Positions 26,895-34,023 of a DNA stretch of 64,000 nt are shown piece by piece. The translations under genes were made by a program, and so were the position numbers. Origin of the DNA: an uncultured Bacteroides sp. (GTDB lineage: Bacteria; Bacteroidota; Bacteroidia; Bacteroidales; Bacteroidaceae); assembly GCF_959029255.1 (NCBI RefSeq), contig NZ_CAUFUE010000022.1, positions 29,582 through 93,581 on the forward strand, written 5' to 3'. How positions within the stretch are numbered: the first letter of the stretch is position 1; every line of letters begins with the position of its first letter. Below the pieces are notes generated by a model, which saw only the letters and a program-made list of their open reading frames with translations, had not been told where the DNA came from and ran no database searches.

Positions 26895-27998
26895 CTATAA
26901 CAACTTTTTCAATTCATCAATATCCGGTAATGCCTTGCGAAGTCGCTCCGGCATTTCTTCGGAAGCTCGGTAAGTGGCAACACCCATTGGCTTATTGTAA
27001 TCACGTACCGCAAATTCTACAAAGGTTTGGTTCATTTCCCGGCAAAGGATGATTCCGATAGAGGGATTCTCGTGCGGCTTTCTCACATATGAATCCAATG
27101 CGGAAAGGTAAGTGTTCAGTTGCCCTAAATAGGAGCTTCGGAATTTTCCGGACTTCAATTCAACAGCGACCAAAGAATTAAGTTCCCGATTGAAAAACAA
27201 TAAATCAATGAACATTTCCTCTCCCGCTACCTCAATACGGTATTGATTACCTATAAAACTGAAATCCTGCCCAAAGGTCATGATGAACTTTTTCACATTG
27301 GCAACAATCGCCTTTTCTACTATCTTTTCGTCTAAATCCTCTTCTTGTTCATCCAGTTCCTCCACATTAATGAAATCAAGCAGGTATTCATCTTTAAATG
27401 AACAAACAGCTTTTAGAGCTTGCTTAGTATCGGGCAATGTTTGGACGAAATTATTAGGTAAAGTTCCCCGATGGCTGTACAGGTCTGCTTTTAAATAATC
27501 CCTTAAAGTGTATTTACTCCAATAGCGAGTAGCGCACTCATGTATATAAAATAGCCTTGCTTCCAAAGTCTTAGCTTTGGCAATGATTTCTATGTGATGA
27601 CTAAAGCCGATTGAAAGGAAATCAGACCAGTTAAATTCGGCAGCCAATGGCTGCCGAATTTCTATGAGAAGCAATTTTTCATCCAACTCCAAATCGGCAG
27701 CCACTGGCTGCTGATTTAAAACAAGTTCCCATTCTTCATAAAATTGCCGCATATTTTTAATACTTCGAGTTGAAAATCCCCTTAGCCCTGGCAATTCTTT
27801 CTGTAATAGGGAAGATATCTGTTCAATTGCACCTTTCCCCCAAAAGCTTGTACGAGAATTTTCCGACACATAACGTCCGATGCCGTAATAAAGAGAGAGC
27901 TGTTCCTTGTTCACCGATGCGGCTGCACGGTACTGGCTACGTAGGATAGCTTCTTTTATGGTCTTTACTGCTTCTCTATAATTCTGATTTATATCCAT
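26895..27998 (-). CDS. DUF1016/YhcG-type PDDEXK nuclease
   Basis: A 367-residue cytoplasmic protein. The N-terminal DUF1016 winged region (about 1-170) includes LYYGIGRYVSENSRTSFWGKGAIEQ in spirit and ends with SFLSIGFSHH-like helices. The C-terminal half is a PDDEXK nuclease domain, with catalytic residues in the DLLFFNRELNSLVAVELKSG segment (Asp, then Glu-x-Lys). The family occurs on mobile elements and near restriction or defence genes; its substrate is not settled. The gene stands alone between two long direct repeats, as if it were a separable cargo cassette. A -7 box lies at 28019-28026. Confidence 0.88.
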   Translation of the reverse strand: MDINQNYREAVKTIKEAILRSQYRAAASVNKEQLSLYYGIGRYVSENSRTSFWGKGAIEQISSLLQKELPGLRGFSTRSIKNMRQFYEEWELVLNQQPVAADLELDEKLLLIEIRQPLAAEFNWSDFLSIGFSHHIEIIAKAKTLEARLFYIHECATRYWSKYTLRDYLKADLYSHRGTLPNNFVQTLPDTKQALKAVCSFKDEYLLDFINVEELDEQEEDLDEKIVEKAIVANVKKFIMTFGQDFSFIGNQYRIEVAGEEMFIDLLFFNRELNSLVAVELKSGKFRSSYLGQLNTYLSALDSYVRKPHENPSIGIILCREMNQTFVEFAVRDYNKPMGVATYRASEEMPERLRKALPDIDELKKLL

Positions 27999-28018
27999 TT
28001 ACGCTTTGTTATATGCGA

Positions 28019-28026
28019 CAAAAGTA
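28019..28026 (-). promoter_or_regulatory. Candidate -7 element of the DUF1016 gene
   Basis: The minus strand reads TACTTTTG, 20 nt before the start codon and just inside the right direct repeat. Confidence 0.5.
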
Positions 28027-28037
28027 CAAAAATAATG

Positions 28038-28159
28038 CTGGCAAAAAGAAAACAAAGGTATTTTTTCTTCTTCTCTTTTCGCCAGCATATATATTTTGCT
28101 ATCAATAAAAATAAGTTTAGTCCGTTTTGGCTATATAGGCAAAGGCACAAACTAAACTT
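28038..28159. repeat. Right copy of the direct repeat around the DUF1016 gene
   Basis: Corresponds to 26776-26889. It begins with CTGGCAAAAAG, which can pair with CTTTTCGCCAG further on, and ends with AAGTTTAGT / ACTAAACTT arms (28113-28121 with 28151-28159). Confidence 0.7.
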
Positions 28160-28163
28160 GGGT

Positions 28164-28535
28164 TTATGACTTTAACCTATTATTTTCTCTATCAACTAAA
28201 ATTGCATCCATGTTATCTTTTGCCCAAGTTATCAAACTGTTGATATGTGGCAACAAAGATATAGCTCTATCAGTTAGTGAATATTCAACTCTTGGCGGCA
28301 CTTCTGCATATACCTGTCTTCTGACAAATCCGTCCTCTTCAAGAGTTCTCAAAGTAACAGTCAGCATTTTCTGTGAAATATCGGGGATATTTTTTTGCAA
28401 GGCATTGAAACGCATTAATGCAGACTGATTTAATGTAAAAAGAACTAATATAGACCATTTATCACTTATACGAGCAAGTATATTCCGAATAGGACAATCG
28501 GGATATAATTCATTTTGAATTTCTGTTCTTACCAT
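28164..28535 (-). CDS. HxlR-family winged-helix regulator
   Basis: A 123-residue DNA-binding protein. The family core is visible as CPIRNILARISDKWSILVLF near the N-terminus. It is followed by the recognition region ISQKMLTVTLRTLEEDGFV and the wing VPPRVEYSLTDRAISLLP. The cysteine before PIRNIL (about residue 14) sits where redox- or electrophile-sensing HxlR proteins have their reactive Cys. It is divergent from the NAD(P)-binding protein gene, which it probably controls together with its own. A TACTTTTG -7 box is at 28562-28569. Confidence 0.92.
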   Translation of the reverse strand: MVRTEIQNELYPDCPIRNILARISDKWSILVLFTLNQSALMRFNALQKNIPDISQKMLTVTLRTLEEDGFVRRQVYAEVPPRVEYSLTDRAISLLPHINSLITWAKDNMDAILVDRENNRLKS

Positions 28536-28561
28536 AATATATTATATTTCAATTCGCACTA

Positions 28562-28569
28562 CAAAAGTA
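28562..28569 (-). promoter_or_regulatory. Candidate -7 element of the HxlR gene
   Basis: The minus strand reads TACTTTTG, 27 nt before the start. The 254-bp divergent gap probably also contains the regulator's operator, but I do not see a single convincing palindrome. Confidence 0.45.
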
Positions 28570-28789
28570 ACTAACATTCTTCAAATAAGCAAGGGTGAAA
28601 TAGTAATCAGCTAAATAGTGTTAAACATGTATTTTTCAAATTCTTCATAATCAACAATAGTTTCATACAGGTAACTATCTGAGTACAAAGTGCCTTCTTG
28701 TATAACTGAAAAAAGTGTTTCATCTTTGCATCCGAAAAGAGATAAACAATCTTTTAGATAGTAATGTTGATTATTAAATATTTATAGTT

Positions 28790-29440
28790 ATGAAAAATGT
28801 AGTATTGATTGGAGCAAGCGGTTTTGTTGGAACTGCAATCCTTAGTGAGTTATTAAACAGAGGTAACAAAGTTACAGCAGTAGTTCGTAATCCCGAAAAG
28901 ATTACAATTAGCAACAGTAATTTATCAGTAGTTAAGGCAGATGTATCTGATGTGGAAACAATAACTGCCACTTGTAAGGATAAAGATATTGTTATCAGCG
29001 CTTATAATCCCGGCTGGACAAACCCCAATATTTACGAAGAGACGTTGAAAAACTATCCATTAATCCTCAAAGCAGTAAAGCAAGCAGGCATTAAACGGTT
29101 GTTGTGTGTCGGTGGTGCAGGTACTTTGTTTTGCGCTCCGGGGCTTAGAGTAGTGGATTCGGGTGCAATACCTGCTGAAATTATGGGCGGTGTGAAGTCT
29201 TTAGGTGAATTCTACCTAAATACATTGTGCAATGAAAAAGAAATTGACTGGGTGTTTTTCTCACCTGCCGGAACTCTTGAACCGGGACAACGTACAGGAA
29301 AATTCCGTTTGGGAAAGGACGACCTTATTGTTGATGAAAACGGAAACAGCCACATTTCAGTAGAAGATTATGCAGTTGCAATGGTAGATGAAATGGAACA
29401 GGCAAATCATCACTGGGAGCGTTTTACCATCGGTTACTAA
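28790..29440 (+). CDS. NAD(P)-binding oxidoreductase (NmrA/SDR-atypical type)
   Basis: A 216-residue protein with a Rossmann fold: LIGASGFVGTAILSELLNRG at residues 5-24 gives the GxxGxxG motif. KADVSDVETI and the LLCVGGAGTLF segment are typical of NAD(P)H-binding proteins of the YwnB/NmrA-like group. It is predicted to reduce or sense a small electrophilic or quinone substrate; that is inference from its HxlR neighbour. It is the first gene of a plus-strand run that continues with the MBL-fold gene 19 nt on. Confidence 0.88.
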   Translation: MKNVVLIGASGFVGTAILSELLNRGNKVTAVVRNPEKITISNSNLSVVKADVSDVETITATCKDKDIVISAYNPGWTNPNIYEETLKNYPLILKAVKQAGIKRLLCVGGAGTLFCAPGLRVVDSGAIPAEIMGGVKSLGEFYLNTLCNEKEIDWVFFSPAGTLEPGQRTGKFRLGKDDLIVDENGNSHISVEDYAVAMVDEMEQANHHWERFTIGY

Positions 29441-29459
29441 TGATAACAATATAGAAATT

Positions 29460-30293
29460 ATGAAGAACGTATTTTTATTCTTGCTGACCTTTGTAGCAAT
29501 GGTGGCAGAAGCACAGACTAAAGGAAATTTTGAAGTATTGGATTTAGGTAATTTTAAACTGCATGTATATAATACAAATGATGCACTTGGAGATGCAAGC
29601 TACATTATAGAGGGCAATGACGGAGTTGTAACATTGGAACAACCACTGTTTAGGGATAATGTATCGGAATTCAACACCTATGTGACTTCATTGAATAAGC
29701 CTGTACAGAAAATTATCACTAATTATCATGTAGGTGGCACGGGAAATCATGATATTGTGATGATTGAGGGAATGCCGGAATTTGTCAAGGGAGCTATTTA
29801 TGGTGGAATGATGCAGAATTTTGCAAAGATGTTTGGTGATGCCATTGTCCCCATGCCAACCGGAAAAGCAGAGGAAGTATCTTTAGGAAGTACCCAAAAT
29901 TGGGGTGGTGTGAAGTTCTCTTTTCAACAAGGAGCTTCAACAGATTTTCCGGCAGCAAGTATTATAATAGGCGGCAAGGTTTATTATACACACTGGGCAC
30001 CTGCTAAATCTCACATCAGCCATTTACAAATATCTTCCTTAGCTGCGATTGATGCGGAAATTGCAGAAGCAGAAAAGGCTTTAAAATCTGGATGTGAATA
30101 TTTTATTGGTGGGCACGGTGGGGCTGCAAAAAGCAATATGGTAAAATTTAAGATTAACTATCTGAAAACAATGAAACGTACAATTGCAGCAAATAATACA
30201 GCCGATTCATTTATTGATGCCATGAAAAAGGCTTATCCTAATTTACCCGGAGAGGCTGGATTATCAGACTTGGCTAATATTTTGTACAAGTAA
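29460..30293 (+). CDS. Secreted MBL-fold-like hydrolase with altered metal motif
   Basis: From the ATG at 29460 the protein is 277 residues with a signal peptide (FLFLLTFVAMVAEAQ). The beta-lactamase-like fold is suggested by SYIIEGNDGVVTLEQP, IITNYHVGGTGNHD at the usual first metal-ligand position, and IGGHGG near residue 220. The canonical HxHxDH is not intact: it reads NYHVGGTGNHD, so metal binding may be altered. An upstream in-frame ATG at 29388 overlaps the previous gene and would bury the signal peptide. Confidence 0.78.
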   Translation: MKNVFLFLLTFVAMVAEAQTKGNFEVLDLGNFKLHVYNTNDALGDASYIIEGNDGVVTLEQPLFRDNVSEFNTYVTSLNKPVQKIITNYHVGGTGNHDIVMIEGMPEFVKGAIYGGMMQNFAKMFGDAIVPMPTGKAEEVSLGSTQNWGGVKFSFQQGASTDFPAASIIIGGKVYYTHWAPAKSHISHLQISSLAAIDAEIAEAEKALKSGCEYFIGGHGGAAKSNMVKFKINYLKTMKRTIAANNTADSFIDAMKKAYPNLPGEAGLSDLANILYK

Positions 30294-30311
30294 AAATAGA
30301 ATTTCACATTT

Positions 30312-30342
30312 AATATAAGGTTGCCATTGGTAGCCTTATATT
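30312..30342 (+). terminator. Hairpin after the MBL-fold gene
   Basis: AATATAAGG (30312-30320) pairs with CCTTATATT (30334-30342); inner TTGCCA/TGGTAG bases also face each other. A probable terminator or processing hairpin. Confidence 0.5.
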
Positions 30343-30360
30343 GTTTAAAATAAATGCAAT

Positions 30361-30759
30361 ATGGAAAATGCTTTAAGTTTTTTATCAGAACACAAAGACG
30401 TAGCTTTCGCAACAGTAGAGGGAGATAAACCTAAAATTCGCGTCTTCCAAATAATGAAAAGAAATAAAGACATACTTTATTTTGCAACAGCTACCCATAA
30501 AGAAGTTTATCAGCAACTGCAAAAAAATCCTTTTGTGGAATTACTCGCAATGGCTGGAAATATTTCAGTAAGAGTAAAGGGAAAAGCTCTTTTTGATGTT
30601 TCCAATAATATAGGAAAAGAAATCTATGAAACAAATCCAGTTCTAATACGCTTATATCATTCATATTCAGAATTAGTTTATTTTCGTCTTGCTATTAGTG
30701 AATTGGATTATTACGATTTAACGCCTACACCACCTATTTTTAATCATTATAGTTTGTAA
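30361..30759 (+). CDS. Pyridoxamine 5'-phosphate oxidase-like flavoprotein
   Basis: A 132-residue split-barrel protein. HKDVAFATVEGDKPKIRVFQ at residues 11-30 and ILYFATATHKEVYQQLQKNP are typical of small FMN- or F420-type PNPOx-like proteins. True PdxH is longer, so a flavin-dependent reductase role is more likely. It follows the redox-type genes in the element cargo and ends 1 nt before the next ORF. Confidence 0.85.
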   Translation: MENALSFLSEHKDVAFATVEGDKPKIRVFQIMKRNKDILYFATATHKEVYQQLQKNPFVELLAMAGNISVRVKGKALFDVSNNIGKEIYETNPVLIRLYHSYSELVYFRLAISELDYYDLTPTPPIFNHYSL

Positions 30760-30760
30760 A

Positions 30761-31000
30761 ATGAAAGAATTATTGCAACAGAGATTTTTCCGATTATTGT
30801 CGGAATATTCGCAACGTAAAGTTTCTGTAAATGAATTTACAGAAGCTATTGAGGAATTGGCTACACATGTAGCCAATTTCAGTATCAACGAACAGGATTA
30901 TAGCATATTGCTCCGTTATTTTTCTTTTGGCTTGCATCGTCTTAAATCGTACCGTGTACGGTTTGAGCAAGAAAAAAATGCCCTATTTGCATCTTATTGA
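30761..31000 (+). CDS. N-terminal part of a split RteC-like protein
   Basis: A 79-residue helical ORF ending in YRVRFEQEKNALFASY. The last eight residues run out of frame after an A7 tract at 30972-30978. Losing one A would fuse it to the next ORF as EQEKMPYLHLIDEA. I do not recognise the N-terminal part on its own. It may be a natural N-terminal domain translated separately, with start and stop overlapping (23 nt), or a frameshifted half. Confidence 0.55.
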   Translation: MKELLQQRFFRLLSEYSQRKVSVNEFTEAIEELATHVANFSINEQDYSILLRYFSFGLHRLKSYRVRFEQEKNALFASY

Positions 31001-31373
31001 TGAAGCGATAGAACTTTTAAACACTGAAATATGCCTTATCGAATGGCGTATCAAGTATCCGGAACAACTCAAACAGGTGATTGAAAAACAAAAACTTTCC
31101 CCTCTCTACCTCGCTGATAAAACAGCCCTTATCAATATTATGGAAATGGTAAGCGGTCTATTCCTCTCCAAAAACATCGTATATCAGAACGGGAAACCTG
31201 CCTACTTGGTGGACTTATCCAAAGGTTTTGAATGGTTGTTCAACATCAAAATAAACGATTGCCACCAAAAGCATGAGGATGTAATAAAGCGTAAACCGGG
31301 CAAACTTACCGAATTTCTTAATGGACTGGCAGACCTTATCCGAAAAGAACACGATAAAAAAGGATATAGATAA
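30978..31373 (+). CDS. RteC-domain protein, C-terminal part
   Basis: From the ATG at 30978 it has 131 residues. The C-terminal half resembles RteC of Bacteroides conjugative transposons: a KTALINIMEMVSG helix, then GFEWLFNIKINDCHQ, an RK pair and TEFLNGLADLI. RteC regulates excision genes in CTnDOT-type elements. Here it could regulate the element or couple it to a resident conjugative transposon. It overlaps the preceding ORF, and together the two match the length of one RteC (about 210 residues). Confidence 0.65.
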   Translation: MPYLHLIDEAIELLNTEICLIEWRIKYPEQLKQVIEKQKLSPLYLADKTALINIMEMVSGLFLSKNIVYQNGKPAYLVDLSKGFEWLFNIKINDCHQKHEDVIKRKPGKLTEFLNGLADLIRKEHDKKGYR

Positions 31374-31494
31374 TCAGCGATTTACGATTTATTTATAATG
31401 GATTCCATGTGCGCCCTCGTAATTACCTTGCACTCTTTTTCTGAACTTTGCTTCATCAAATTACAAAAGGTATAATCTAAAATATGAAGCGACT

Positions 31495-31827
31495 ATGTAT
31501 ATAGAAAATAACGAGTTCAGCGAATGGATGCAGAAATTATATGCCAAGCTGGAAGAACTTTGCAAGGACATACGGGTACTGCGCAATGCAGACAAGGTAT
31601 TGCCCGAAGATGATAACCTGTTGGATAATCAAGACTTGTGCCTACTGTTCAAAGTAAGTATCAAAACCCTGCAACGCTACCGGGCTATCGGTGTGCTGCC
31701 ATACTTCACAATCAGCGGAAAAGTGTATTACAAGGCTTCCGATGTCCGGGAGTTCATCAAGGAAAGGTTTAACGTAACCACATTGCACAAGTTCGAGAAA
31801 GAACACTGCACGAAGAAAAAGAAGTGA
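31495..31827 (+). CDS. Helix-turn-helix protein (excisionase/MerR-like)
   Basis: A 110-residue protein with a coiled N-terminal half. A helix-turn-helix covers about residues 42-90: LLDNQDLCLLFKVSIKTLQR followed by YYKASDVREFIKERF, as in excisionase-type DNA-binding proteins of Bacteroides elements. It may assist excision or act as a regulator. The basic tail ends in KKKK. It is convergent with the coiled-coil gene. Confidence 0.82.
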   Translation: MYIENNEFSEWMQKLYAKLEELCKDIRVLRNADKVLPEDDNLLDNQDLCLLFKVSIKTLQRYRAIGVLPYFTISGKVYYKASDVREFIKERFNVTTLHKFEKEHCTKKKK

Positions 31828-31833
31828 ATTTGA

Positions 31834-31873
31834 AAAGCCGAAACGGTGAATGTGTCTCATCCGTTCCGGCTTT
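31834..31873. terminator. Bidirectional terminator between HTH and coiled-coil genes
   Basis: AAAGCCGAAACGG (31834-31846) pairs with CCGTTCCGGCTTT (31861-31873) with one mismatch and a 14-nt loop, between convergent genes. Confidence 0.75.
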
Positions 31874-31879
31874 CTCCAT

Positions 31880-32599
31880 TTATGGCTTAACCAACTTATC
31901 GGCTTCTTCCTTTAGTTGCTCGGCTTGCTCGTTCAACAGTCTTGCACGTTCCAGTGCTTCCGCTTGCTTTTGGCTACGGTATTCAAAATCTATCACTGAA
32001 TCGGTAACACTTTGGATAAAATGGTTATCCCGGTGCCACTTGAATTTATTTTCCAGCATATCAAAAGTTTCTCCGTCTGCCTGTCCTTGCATCAGCAAAT
32101 AGCGGTATTTTATATCGTTGTCCTGCAACTGCTGCATACGTTCAGCCAAACGGACATTCAAGAATATGGAAGCGGAACAGATAACCAGCACTGCCGAAAA
32201 AAGAAACAATCCCGGACGAACCCAAGAAACGACCTTGTTATAAATTCGCTGATAAAGCGATATTGGTTCTACTTTCTCTTTCTCCGTCTTGTAAGAGTTC
32301 AAGGTTTCAACCATAGCCTTGAAACAACGATAAGTTTCCAATGTTATTTTCTTGGTGTCCTCGATATGTTTCCGCTGACCTTGCATCCCGTTCCTTATAT
32401 CGTCAAGCTGGCTTCGGATAGCCTGCAAATCCTTTTCGGGAATAGCCGGGTTACTATGTAGTTCCGACAATGCCTGTTCGATTGCGTTCAGTCTTTCGAG
32501 AGTTTCCTCCCGACTGGCTGGCATCACCTGTGTTTCCTGCTTCTCTTTCAGTTCTGTAACCATTGAGAGAAGCCCCTCTAAAATCAAATTTTCCTCCAT
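31880..32599 (-). CDS. Membrane-anchored coiled-coil protein next to the relaxase
   Basis: A 239-residue protein. Long charged helices run from about 1 to 120, with a single transmembrane segment (PGLFLFSAVLVICSASIFLN) near 130-150 and a second coiled coil to the C-terminus. I do not recognise a catalytic domain. It starts 4 nt after the relaxase stop on the same strand, so it probably helps mobilization, for example by docking the relaxosome at the membrane. That role is inferred from position. Confidence 0.7.
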   Translation of the reverse strand: MEENLILEGLLSMVTELKEKQETQVMPASREETLERLNAIEQALSELHSNPAIPEKDLQAIRSQLDDIRNGMQGQRKHIEDTKKITLETYRCFKAMVETLNSYKTEKEKVEPISLYQRIYNKVVSWVRPGLFLFSAVLVICSASIFLNVRLAERMQQLQDNDIKYRYLLMQGQADGETFDMLENKFKWHRDNHFIQSVTDSVIDFEYRSQKQAEALERARLLNEQAEQLKEEADKLVKP

Positions 32600-32603
32600 G
32601 TAT

Positions 32604-33527
32604 TTACAGTTTAAGTTGTTTTTTCTTTTTCTTCTTCTTTCTCAAAAAGGAATCATCGGGCATTTCATCAGCCGGGGCTGACAAACCGGAAAACAGACCG
32701 CCTAAACCTGTTATAAAAGAATTATCCGCTTTGTCGGGTGCTGATACTGATTTCTGAACAGGTGCGGTAACCGTCTGCTTATTGCTTCCGACTGTCGCCT
32801 GCCCTACATCCCCAAAACATTTATCCAGTTTGGAGAAACTGAAATTACGGTCTATCTCCGAACCCTTGAACGTGTATTCGCCTTTGGAAAAGGATATGCC
32901 CTGTATCTCGCTTGTCTGCCCCTTATACTTGAACCGGATAGTAATACCCTTTTCCGCTAACCGCTCCTGTAACTGCCGCCAGTTCTTGGACTTCCCGATT
33001 TCATTCTTTACAGCGTTGTAAATCTCGTATTTCGATTTGTCCGGCTCTTTCAAGCGGTGCTGCTTCACCTGCTCTTTTCCACCAGCGAAATAAAGCCCGT
33101 GTTTGGCTTTCAGTTTCTTGCACACCTGTTCATTCCGGTACATATCGTTCCTGTCCGAAATGGTCTTGCCGTTGTTGTCTATGCGATTGAACACGATATG
33201 TACATGTGGATGTTCCCGGTCTTGATGGCGCACGATGATATACTGCGTATCGGTGATTTTCATTTCACGCATATACTCCTGTGCAAGCTGTATCATCTTC
33301 TCGTCTGTCAATTTGGGTGCATCCACTGCCGAATAACTTAGCGCAATATGTCCGACCGGCTTCTTCAAGTCGGGATTCATCCCGGTCTGCATACAGAAGC
33401 TGCGGATTATATCGCCCCGGCTTTCCGTCAATACCCCGTCCGCATGAAGCAAAGCCGCCTGTTCCTTGCCCAACACATAGTTTACGCAACCCTTAAACCT
33501 GCTTCCCTTTTTTATTTTTCCAATCAT
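32604..33527 (-). CDS. Relaxase/mobilization nuclease (MOBP-like)
   Basis: Nicks oriT and leads the transferred strand. The 307-residue protein begins MIGKIKKGSRFKGCVNYVLG, the usual relaxase start, with a tyrosine at residue 17. The metal-binding histidines lie in HQDREHPHVHIVFNRID (about residues 99-115). The tail carries eight consecutive lysines encoded by an A-rich repeat. Its first 35 nt overlap the end of mobC, indicating coupled translation. No VirB/D4 genes are in the window, so it must use another element's pore. Confidence 0.92.
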   Translation of the reverse strand: MIGKIKKGSRFKGCVNYVLGKEQAALLHADGVLTESRGDIIRSFCMQTGMNPDLKKPVGHIALSYSAVDAPKLTDEKMIQLAQEYMREMKITDTQYIIVRHQDREHPHVHIVFNRIDNNGKTISDRNDMYRNEQVCKKLKAKHGLYFAGGKEQVKQHRLKEPDKSKYEIYNAVKNEIGKSKNWRQLQERLAEKGITIRFKYKGQTSEIQGISFSKGEYTFKGSEIDRNFSFSKLDKCFGDVGQATVGSNKQTVTAPVQKSVSAPDKADNSFITGLGGLFSGLSAPADEMPDDSFLRKKKKKKKQLKL

Positions 33528-33876
33528 CCGACAACTGGTTTATAATTTCGACAATCCTGTTTTTGAGTTTCACCAGTTCCACCGCCACCAGTGCGAAACC
33601 TCCGGCATTCGCTCGGTGCGCCAGTTGGTTGATGTTGTTGGCTTCCCCTGCCAGCTTGCGGATGGTGTCCGCATCCTGCCTGTTCAGCCGGGGTATGACC
33701 TCTGCCGAAACAACCGCCTGCCGGACATACTCACTGACACGCAACCCGGCTTCCCCGGCTCGCTTCCTGATGGCATAATACTGCAACTCGGTCAGCTTCG
33801 TGCTGACTACCCGTTGCTGCTTCTCTATCCGTTTCTTTGCCGGACGTCCCCCCGGCTTATCCTTTATATTCGTCAT
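33493..33876 (-). CDS. MobC-type relaxosome accessory protein
   Basis: A 127-residue basic protein. The N-terminal ribbon-helix-helix-like region (VVSTKLTELQYYAIRKRAGE) is followed by the MobC domain (REIDQ-poor, with IRKLAGEANNINQLAHRANA). It binds near oriT and helps the relaxase open the DNA. It lies directly downstream of the inverted-repeat region at 33914-34010 and overlaps the relaxase start. Confidence 0.9.
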   Translation of the reverse strand: MTNIKDKPGGRPAKKRIEKQQRVVSTKLTELQYYAIRKRAGEAGLRVSEYVRQAVVSAEVIPRLNRQDADTIRKLAGEANNINQLAHRANAGGFALVAVELVKLKNRIVEIINQLSDDWKNKKGKQV

Positions 33877-33913
33877 AGGTTTTTACATTTAAATGGTATC
33901 TTAAAAATTGCGA

Positions 33914-34010
33914 CCAACGGGAGAAATTTTCTTTGCTGTCAAGCAAAGCAAGGTAGTTTCGGTTTACCGAAACATAACCTTGCTCTCCAAATTAAACCGC
34001 CTGCCGTTGG
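33914..34010. other. Candidate origin of transfer (oriT) with nested inverted repeats
   Basis: In the 147-bp gap between the primase and mobC, CCAACGG (33914-33920) pairs with CCGTTGG (34004-34010). CTTTGCT pairs with AAGCAAAG at about 33931-33948. GCAAGGT and GTTTCGGT (33948-33963) pair with ACCGAAAC and ACCTTGC (33966-33983). Nested repeats beside mobC/relaxase genes are typical of oriT. No nic site is asserted. Confidence 0.55.
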
Positions 34011-34023
34011 TAATCCTGCCGGA

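Noticed and set aside
28164..30759. Calling the HxlR cassette an antibiotic-resistance locus
   Set aside because: No known resistance enzyme is present; the MBL-like protein lacks the standard metal motif, so beta-lactamase activity is not supported.
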